Below, piece after piece: positions 55,695-64,000 of a stretch of 64,000 bases of DNA. Source of the stretch: Termitomyces sp. T153 (lineage: Eukaryota > Basidiomycota > Agaricomycetes > Agaricales > Lyophyllaceae). A program made the position numbers and the translations under genes. Under the pieces are notes generated by a model. The model worked only from the letters and a program-made list of their open reading frames with translations. It was not told where the DNA came from and ran no database searches. The stretch's first letter is position 1. Every line of letters begins with the position of its first letter. The stretch covers positions 372,001 through 436,000 of the forward strand of contig JACKQL020000026.1 in NCBI GenBank assembly GCA_018296165.2, given 5' to 3'.

Positions 55695-55775
55695 TGACCA
55701 CCGCAGGGGTCGAACCTGCAATCTCCTGATCACAATATATCGTAGTCAGACGCGATGCCATTTCGCCAGGCGGCC
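55695..55775 (-). tRNA. tRNA-Arg(ACG) with a 9-nt intron
   Basis: On the minus strand the acceptor GGCCGCC pairs with GGTGGTC (two G-T pairs). The D arm is GCGA-AATGGCA-TCGC. The anticodon stem TCTGA/TCAGG encloses CTACGA plus a 9-nt intron TATATTGTG and then A. The T arm GCAGG-TTCGACC-CCTGC is perfect, and the discriminator is A. The anticodon is ACG (Arg). The intron sits one base 3' of the anticodon, the usual place in nuclear tRNAs. Confidence 0.92.
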
Positions 55776-55979
55776 TCAATAACGTGATAGTTTGATTGCT
55801 CTTGCTAACAGCAAACGCAAATACTGATAATTGATTGACCTAGAAGCAAGTCTGGCCGAGAGCCACAGATGGGTACCTCTTGGTCTGGTCAGTATTTGAC
55901 GGGTGGAAGAATCAGGGTGTGGTATATAGTGGTGCAATGGCTTTGGAAATCATTGGAAATCAGACTCCAGTTAAGAAGA

Positions 55980-56930
55980 GGCTATACCCAGAATAGAAGA
56001 AGGACAGAATGGATGGCACAAAAAATAAATTTTTGAGTGAATTGAATCAATGAAACTCATTTGACTCAGTGAAACATCTGAAAGAAAGTGATTCTTTCAA
56101 CAGGTTGATAATGAGTACAATTATCAGAGTGATTTTGAGAGTTACAATAGGGGGAGGTTAGATTGTAATGAGAGGCACATTCTTGGACATGATTCAGTGT
56201 GGCAGCACTGGCAGTTCCTAGCACCAGTAATCCTATCCTATTCTAGGGGAAAAAGAAGTGGTGGCCAAGGATCAATATTTTATGACAGGTGAACTGCTCT
56301 CAAAAATTTTCAACTCTGATTACAGTGGTCCCATGGAGTGGTATTAGTCTTGGGTGGACATATCAACTAATTAAGGACCAAAAACAGTCCATAACTTGAA
56401 AAAGAGAGATAACAGGTTTTAATGAATATTGGAGGTGGACTGATAGAGGTTTTCCAGTATGAAAAAGAACATGACACAACAGACACATGCCAAATCAGGT
56501 GATATCAAGATGATCATTATTTTGAATTCTTGAAGACTACTGGACAAAGGGAGATTTTTATCCATCTCTTTCATGTTGTGTTCAGAATACAGAGTAGTCA
56601 TGGTTTCAACTAAATTTGTCAATGGCTCCAGCAAACATGATCTCAAAGTTTAGTCTGTTTCATTTGTGTTCAACAATTTGTTGTTAGCTGTTGGCAGGTA
56701 TCATTGATGAGTGTTAGTGTTGATTGTATCATTTTGTATGCATATGCTATGCTAATCCTTGCACAAACTCAATCTTTAGTGTGTGGGCTTTCAGACAGTT
56801 CCATAAACACTGAGGGTGGATGAGTAAACCACTAACAGACTTCAATGGTTTCAGCTCTCTCTAAAGTTTCTATAAAGGCAGAATACATATCAAAGAAGAA
56901 GGCACAGTGTGGCAAATCATTCTCAGACTG
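55980..56930. other. Non-coding left part of the island
   Basis: AT-rich, with no recognised protein. One ORF at 56419-56646 on the minus strand has no known motif. I could not identify LTRs or terminal inverted repeats. Confidence 0.5.
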
Positions 56931-56937
56931 TCCTGAA

Positions 56938-57384
56938 GGCAAAAAAAATTGCTGTTGCTGACAGATGCTATATTCAGAGCCTGACTTTGTTGCAGAAGAG
57001 CCTCTGCTTCAAACACTCCTCCAAAATCACAGCATTCCAGTTCTCTTCCTGCCAAAGTTCCATTGTGAGCTGAACTTTATTGAGCAATGTTGGGGATATG
57101 CAAAAAGACACTATGGACTCCTGGCAGAGTCATTGAGAGAAGAGGATTTGGAACAGAATGTGTTTGCCTCATTGGAAGAAGTTCCACTGATCACAATGTT
57201 GATTGATTATTAAGATTCTGTCATTGACATACTCATCAGCTTTGCAACATAATCACTTTGATTCATGGATGCCTACTGCAAAGGCCTCAATGGAGCTCAA
57301 GCTGCTTGGGCCTTGAAAAAGTACCATGGGCACAGAGTCATCCCTGAGAAAATTCTTGAAGAGTTGGAGAAGGGTGGTATCTAG
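56938..57384 (+). pseudogene. DDE transposase C-terminal remnant
   Basis: One frame reads MLYSEPDFVAEEPLLQTLLQ and then FLPKFHCELNFIEQCWGYAK, the C-terminal catalytic block of a DDE-superfamily transposase common in basidiomycete genomes. After a stop another frame gives MDAYCKGLNGAQAAWALKKY and ends EELEKGGI, the normal C-terminal tail of the same protein family. The N-terminal two thirds are missing or unrecognisable, so it is inactive. Confidence 0.7.
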
Positions 57385-57887
57385 TATGTATTCAAGGAAA
57401 TGTATCTTGACAACTAAGAACTTCAATTTAAAAGTTGCAGCATGTAACATTTCCATTACAGTTTGTGCAACTTATTGTTCACACCTCATAAATCAAAACC
57501 AGTTAATTAGTCTAGTCTATGAAGTATGACATAAGGTGCTGCCTTATGTAATTATGATACAAGTATTAAAGGGTAGTGTCATGTGATGCTACTGTATAGT
57601 AATATAACTAAGTAAATATTAACTGGGTATGATACTCAGGAGTAATAGGCATTCTGTTATATACCCCTCTTTTGAGTCCATCAATGGACTCACAGAAAAT
57701 CAAAGTAACAACAAAGGGGGTGGGATATGGCATCCCACCCAAGAGTCTCACCAGAATCTGATCACAAATCCCTACATTATAGAAGTGGTAGGATCAAATG
57801 ATCCTACTCAATAAGATGGACATAGTATCATTCCAGTGCACTGCTCAACTGCACTGGGTGCTAAATGGGCACTCAGTGAGCCCACAT
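57385..57887. other. AT-rich spacer in the island
   Basis: No recognised coding sequence or terminal repeat in about 500 bases. Confidence 0.5.
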
Positions 57888-60800
57888 TCATCCTTCAATG
57901 TTGCTAGTTAACTCCAATGGTAGTTCACTTGGCCTGTTCATCCATTTTTGAGGCCTCCACTTGTTACTCATGATGTCTGCCCAGCACTCTGATACAGTGT
58001 TAGCTGTATCACTGGAGCCACTTAATCTAGCCTTAGGAGCACTTGGGGTAGCTATGTTACTTGCTATGGCTGCATCTGATGGGCTGGGGATGACTTGTGT
58101 AGTCATCACTGGTTGGGCATTTGTGAGTGCCAAAGAGTCATTAGTGTAGTCTTGTTCCATGGACTCCTCTGTAGGTGCATTCTGAGAGGACACACTAGAG
58201 CTTGTGGCATGGTTGGTAGTGGACAAAGCCACTGACAAAGAGGGCCCCTCCTCAGTTGGAGCTGCACTCATAAAAGGATCCATAGAAGATGGCTCCTCCA
58301 CTTGTGCAAGAGTGGCTCTCACCACTTCCATAGGTCAGTGCAGGAAGTGAGTGAAGATACCAGTCTCAAATGGCTGCACTGAGTGGAGAGTGGCCTTTAC
58401 TCTCATAGAGTTAGAGAAGCACTTGGAAGTGTTCCCAATCGTCAGTGGTGGGGGCATACTACCCATTGTACCCCTCCAACACAGGAGACACACCAATGGT
58501 TTGGAGTTGACAATGGTGTTCATTGTTGATCTTTGTGAACAGGTCTGCATGCAGTGTGCTCCCTGACCAGTGGTGATTAAGGAAGCATATACCATAAGTA
58601 TATGCATGATTCATCCAGGTGGGAGGCATGCAGTTTGCCAGGAGGGATGTATCATCTCCATCTCTCTGAAATTGTTGATTTGCATAGGCAGCACTTGTAG
58701 CCTATGCAGAGTGAATGTGTAGGGGGTGAAAGAATTGAACTCCCCTACATGGTTCCAGTAGTTGTCCACCATGTCTCAATAGAGATGAAATTGAGCCATC
58801 ACCATAGTGAACAGCTTCATATAGGCTGTTCACACATGTGGTGTAGTTGGGGCCAGTGCCCAACCCAGTATGTATCCAAAGACCAATTGTTGGTCTATGT
58901 GTAACAAAGCATTGATGACCACACCTGAATAGAGGTTCTGCAAACCTGGGTAGCCATAGTGCAGAATGTACTGTGCTTACATGTCAATGTTGAAGGGATG
59001 GCTGATCAGGACTTGATTAAGTCCTACTTCCTGCATGTTGTTATCTGTATGGCCAAGCATGGCCAAAAAACATGAGGGCAAGAGGACTAGTAGCCAGTGG
59101 TGGTCCTCTTTGGGCAGAGATGTTTCCAACTCTGCCAGGGTTAACTCCAAGACCTACTGCATAGTGCAGTCTTTAAGGTCTGGAGCTGTGTAGAAGGAGA
59201 TCTAATGGAACTCCTGAAAGAGGAGAGTGGCATGTATTTGCTCCCTCATTGTAACATTAGCTCTGCTGCGCTCCTGAATGAGCTTTAGGATGAGCTATAG
59301 GTGCTCTGAATTTATGAGCATCTCTTGTAGAGCCCACCAATATAAAAATTCATAGAGTGGGGATATATGAGATATCCCTGCCATCTCTATAGAGTGAGCA
59401 AAGACTGCACATCACCAACAAAGACTACATTGGTCATTGGTGACCAGTAGAAGTTGGAGTGAAGAATATCTCTAAAGTTGTTCTGGCACTCAAAGCACTT
59501 GCAGACCCTTATGGACTCCCAGCTGTCTAGAAAGTAGCTGAGCACTGTATCATTTAGATGCTTGAGGTCCACTTCAGCCTTCTAAGTGTCAATAGCTAAC
59601 AGCTATTTGGTATTAGCATTGTATTGCTTCTTGTGTTGATGCTCAGTGGCATTGTTGTCTGAATTGCTGTTTAAAATACATTGTTTAGACATTGGGACAT
59701 TGTCATCACTGTTGCTGCCTGAGTCAGATGCCACTGGGGCACCTGTGGCTGCTTGAATGGCTTGTGCTTGGGTGATGAATAATTCTTTGTCACAGGATCC
59801 CACTGCATTATAAAGATGTACTCCTAGGATAGATCACTAGGAATAATATATGTCCTCAGTTTGAGGACCTCAATCATTCCTGCCTCTGATCACTGCAGCA
59901 CATTTTCAGGAAAAGCAATTGGGGTGGCAACAACCACAGGGTCATCTGCCACTACTAGAGTAACAGCTGGCTTTGCAGTGCCAGCCTTTGTTGTGGCAGA
60001 CCTTGATGGTCTAGCCTTAGCTGCTGCTGGTTTTGGTGGCCTAGCTTTGGCTGCCACTGGGCTTGATGGTCCAGTGGTGGATGAAGATGCCTTGAAGTCA
60101 GGGTGCTTGTCCATCCTCTAATCATTGCTAGCAGGCACATCATTGTTATAGGGCACCAGTGGTGCCCTCTGAGTCAAGAATCTCTTGACAAATATAGAAG
60201 GCTCTATGTGAGCCTTTGCTTCTAAAAGTTGAGGAGGGGGAGCTACCTGCTTCCTCTTCTCCAAAGCTGAATAGAAGAGGTCTGTTCAGGCCTTGTCTCT
60301 TTGGTTATGAACAATGTCAAGTTTGTTCAGAACTTGAGCTAGTGCCAACTGCACTACAGAGTTATTAAGGACATCAGCTCTGACATCCTTTGGAACTCTG
60401 GCTTCATGAAGCCACTGGAGAAGGTGAGCAATTTGCTCATCTGCAGAAGTAGAAGGCTCAGGCTCTTTCACTTTGCCCTTGCCCTTCTCCTTTGCAGAGA
60501 AGCATTGCTTGACTGTCTTCCAGGTGGTCAACAAGGGAGTGCTACTCCCCTATGCTAGTGTAGGAGGCAATGTGCAATCACTTTCCCTTTTTCTTTGTTG
60601 GTTGAGGCAGCTGCTGAATGCTCTGATGCACTTGAAGATGAAGATGGGGCATTTAACAAATGCACCATAGTGGGCAATAGTGGGCATGGAGGGGCCAATG
60701 ACTACATTAGAGCTGTAATTAACTCTGAGCCATTGTTGTCCACCTTCATTGCATCTGATAGAGAGGAAGCAGGGACTGAAATCCTTACTTGTGATGATAT

Positions 60801-61080
60801 AGTGGCAGGTTGTCATTGGTCTGCCATGCTTGTTGTATGGCCAGGGCCAGTCACTGGCAGTAAGGCCATAGTGAACTGTGGCACTACATATTGCTGAAAC
60901 TCCTAGGACCATACAAGCTGTGGGCCCACAGGGTATCCAAAATTCATGGGTGGAGGTACTTGAGGTCCCCCACATCCTCTTCTCATTCCTCCATGCTATG
61001 AGGGCATACCATGTCCCTATGCTAGCAACTGCTGCATTGCCACTGCTAGCTAGGCAGCCCTACATCCCCTAGTGCTGCTG
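57888..61080 (-). pseudogene. Long decayed ORF of unknown type, possibly gag-like
   Basis: Read on the minus strand this stretch gives a long chain of open segments interrupted mainly by TAG codons. Included are KEKGKGKVKEPEPSTSADEQ, HEARVPKDVRADVLNNSVVQ, an Ala/Lys/Pro-rich block (AKARPPKPAAAKARPSRSAT) and a low-complexity C-terminus with MSNKWRPQKWMNRPSE. I do not recognise a domain. The linker-like composition and position beside a Ty3 pol remnant suggest a gag or accessory protein of a retroelement. A dead host-type hypothetical gene is also possible. Confidence 0.4.
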
Positions 61081-61778
61081 CAGGTCCTCCACTCATGGGT
61101 CTGATTTCTCTTGGAGCTGAGGCCACTCTTCTTATTGCTAGAAGTGTTATGTTCCCAGGCACTTAGCTTCCTGCTAACACAAAAAAGCCACCAAACCCAA
61201 AGAGTAAACTACTCTTTGGTCCTCTCCATTTTGGGCTCTGCCCAGAGCTCACTAAATATCCTGGCAGACTTGTGTCTGCCTCACCAGGTCACTTCTTTTG
61301 CTTCCCCATTGGCAAGGAGTCTTCTTTCTCTAATTGGCATGTTGCACTAACAATGGAGTAGAAGACAAAGAGCAGTTGGACTTTGTACTCAGCCAAAAAA
61401 TTGGCTGACATAATATTTGATGGCTGCCAGCATGGTGGCCTGTCCAGCTTCTGGACTAAGTCAAGTTGACTTGGTCCTTTTAGCTAACTGTGTAGGGCAT
61501 CATATGCCCTGCAACTCCAGATATCTGTCAAGGGCCACTAAGTCCTTGCAAGTGGCAAGGTACTCCTAAGTGTTGTCCCCCAAGCTCCAATAAACCTCAA
61601 ATTTGAGGTTTGTTCTATCTCAACAATGTCCTAACAAGTTATTGACAAACTATTCTTAGTTGTTAGGGGCACCAAAGTCATATGGCTCTAGTGTCACCCT
61701 GTTAGAGAACAGCACATTATTGCTGGCCTTGTATGGCTACAGCAGCAACACATGGAACTTAGGATGAATTCTTTGTTT

Positions 61779-64000
61779 TTAAAGTGCCATAGGCAACTCC
61801 AACACATAATTGGAGGTCTCACTATAGGCCTCTAGAATTCTATATGGCCCAACCCACTTTGGACAGAGCTTTTTAGCTCTGTCCTTTGGGAGGTTGAGAT
61901 TTTTTGTTGAAGGGTACACCAATGCACCTTTCTGTAGTTCTGGATCAGGCTTATGATGTGAATTGGCCAGGCATGTCTGAAAGACACACACTTCCATTAT
62001 CATATAGTGGGCTGCTGCCAAGTTCTCCAGAGCTTGGCAGGCAAACTGCTGAATTCCCTTAGAAATTGTAGTATCAGACCTGATCTTGCAAATCATCAAT
62101 GGCATGTAGCCACCATTCAATTTGAACAGTGCAAATTTTGTTGTCTCTGAAATGCTTGCATTTATAGCAAACTCAGTCAAGTCTATTTGACTTAACCAAT
62201 CTTTCTGATCTAGATGCACTATAGTGTACAAGATCTGACCAATGTTCCTATTGGCATGTTTGGTTTGTCCATCCATCTGCAGATGAAAGGATGTCAACAT
62301 TAGGAGCTTTGCTCCTAATAACTTATGCAGTTCATGCCACCATTTAGATGTGAACTTAGGGTCTTGATTGCTGACAATTGAGCTTGGGAGGCCATGTAAC
62401 CTTACAACCTCTTGCATGTAAGTCCAGGACAGCTGCAATGCTGTCATAGTAGTGTGCACTGGAATCAAGTGCACCATGCTTGTCATGTAACATATAACTA
62501 CTCAAAGGTAGTTATACCCCCTAGATTCAGAGAATGGGCCTACAAAGTCCATTCCTATGGAATCCCAGAGCTTAACTGGAACAGGCAGGGAGTGTAATTT
62601 TTTTGAAGGGAGATGATTGCTCCCCTTTACTTGCTGCCATAACTAGCATGTGGCACAGAATGCATGCACATCTGCAGCCACTGTTGGCCACCAGTACTAA
62701 TGACAGATATATTCTGTCATTCTCTGGGCACCAAAGTGCCCAACTATATGATGTGCTTGGTTACCATCTTCCACTCATGAGGTATACACAGCACCTTGTG
62801 GCCTAGGAGATTAGTAGTCCAAATTAGCTTGTCATGTAGTCAGAAGGACTTATAGTCCTTTGGCTGAGTTAGAATCTTAGCAAAGAGCTTGACTTTGCTA
62901 TACAATGACTGGATCTGATGGAGGAACTCTCTGTCAGACTTATCCTAAAGTTGTGGGGACTGGACCATCCCTAGGATGGCCTTGCCAAGAGTCATATCTC
63001 CCTCAATGTCACTGCTATTAGACCCTTGTTAAGCCTGAGCTGATTCTCCCTTGCTGTCATTACTGCCAGCAAGCTCTCATGCTTTCTCATTATGAAGTTT
63101 GTGACAATCCCACACCTGCCAGCTTCTGTGGCTAGGTCTGTTGTGGAGAGCACATAGCTGATCTAGTTGTGCCTGCATCTCCTGCAGTCACATTGGGAGC
63201 AAATCATTCCCCTCTAGATCAATATGTGCATCTGCTCATATAAAGTCATAGATGTGATGTACATCTTGAGGAGAATTGCTCTCAAAGTAGCAGGATAAAC
63301 AGTCTGCTACTTTATTGAGTTCTCTCTTAACATATGTGATGTCAAAATTGAATCTTGACATATAGCCCATCCACCATAGTTGATGAGGTGATAGATTCTG
63401 TTGAGTTTTGAAAAACTCAAGGGCTTTATGATCTGTTACTACACAGACCTTATATCCCAGAAGCTTATCCTCTCATTTGAGGAGAGCTTCTAGAATAGCC
63501 AATGTCTCTGATTCATGCATAGCATAATTTTGCTGTGCATTAGTATATTTTTTAGACATGAACCCAGCTGGCCAACATTTCTGCCAGCTTGGGCCTTGTC
63601 CATACATAGCTCTGACACCTGTCTTTGAGGCATTGCAAATCAGCCAAATAAGATCCTTGTGTTGAGGATCAATTGGCCAGATAATTGAAGTTTTGGCACA
63701 GATCTGTTTGATCATGTCAAAACACCATCAATGAATAGGTTACCAGTGGAATGGCAACCTGTTCTGCATCGTGGCCATTAATGGCCCAGTGTAGGCAGAG
63801 ATATCGGGCAGAAAATTCCCAATATAGTTCACCAACTCCACAAAGTGTTGAATATCATTGTAGGTGCTAAGAGTGCACCACTCCTAGATTCTGTACAACT
63901 TATTCATATCAGAGTGTATACTCTGTAAGTCAATAACATGGCTGAGGCACTCTACACACTCAGCATACAGCTCACACTTCTTCCATTTGAGGTAGAGCTT
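61779..64000 (-). mobile_element. Ty3-type LTR retrotransposon pol remnant (RT end, RNase H, integrase)
   Basis: Running leftward from the window edge, the RT thumb reads FVELVNYIGNFLPDISAYTG. RNase H contains ICNASKTGVRAMYGQGPSWQ and YAMHESETLAILEALLK, and TDHKALEFF lies near 63.4 kb. Integrase contains GMDFVGPFSESRGYN, LHGLPSSIVSNQDPKFTSKW, MDGQTKHANRNIG and the C-terminal CPKWVGPYRILEAYSETSNY. Several in-frame stops break it. Two integrase catalytic positions are changed (Asp to Asn in SNQD, Glu to Lys in GQTK). The 5' part with gag, protease and most of RT lies beyond 64000. No LTR was recognised. Confidence 0.85.

Larger units (their letters stand above)
55915..64000. other. CpG-depleted transposon island
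   Basis: From about 55915 to the end I find about four CG dinucleotides (near 58440, 59269, 63770 and 63805), whereas the left 55 kb is rich in CG. TG and CA are abundant instead. All recognisable coding traces here are transposon-derived and broken by stops. The boundary lies 140 bases beyond the tRNA gene. Confidence 0.85.

Noticed and set aside
55915..64000. Long terminal repeats delimiting a complete retrotransposon
   Set aside because: Only the 3' part of pol is inside the window, and I could not find a matching pair of long direct repeats.

Overview
This window looks like nuclear DNA of an agaricomycete-type basidiomycete. The evidence is many short GT-AG introns of about 50-60 nt, close divergent gene pairs, an alternative oxidase, Zn2Cys6 regulators, and proteins whose best matches in my memory are mushroom-forming fungi. 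Every protein-coding call is read from conserved blocks in the six frames with hand-placed splice sites. Outer coordinates are firmer than internal exon edges.

Layout. 0.6-14 kb: three pyruvate decarboxylase (PDC) genes and one M3-family metallopeptidase. The outer two PDC genes point at each other (plus at 631-3118, minus at 11549-14036). They share a 2389-bp tract with no mismatch in the parts I compared, introns included, yet both gene ends are diverged, so they look recently homogenised. A perfect 69-nt hairpin and a tRNA-derived scrap lie between PDC1 and PDC2. 14-19.4 kb is gene-poor, with degenerate repeats and microsatellites.

19.4-53 kb is a compact housekeeping region: UspA-domain protein, Pet127, Arl8 GTPase, SCOC-like coiled coil, Rpn13/ADRM1, a Gfd2-like nuclease-fold protein, Nse2/Mms21 SUMO ligase, mitochondrial uS12, a Spo71-type PH protein, alternative oxidase, a CENP-B-type HTH protein, a Zn2Cys6 transcription factor with a 6-nt microexon, Tom22, the complex I NDUFA9-type subunit and a UPF0390 protein. 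Five of these act in mitochondria (Pet127, uS12m, AOX, Tom22, NDUFA9). Several are divergent pairs separated by only 85-160 bp.

53-55.9 kb holds a decayed cytochrome P450 gene and a tRNA-Arg(ACG) with a 9-nt intron. From about 55.92 kb to the window end the sequence changes abruptly. CpG almost vanishes (I find about four in 8 kb), and the stretch is filled with transposon wreckage: a DDE transposase remnant, a long decayed ORF of unknown type, and the RT/RNase H/integrase part of a Ty3-type retrotransposon whose catalytic residues are mutated. This is best read as a transposon island eroded by CpG-directed mutation.

Two non-textbook signals stand out: the homogenised inverted PDC pair with its nearby palindrome, and the CpG desert. 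The microexon that completes a zinc cluster and the Arl8/SCOC neighbourhood are also worth a second look. I found no CRISPR array, rRNA or clearly new defence or metabolic system.
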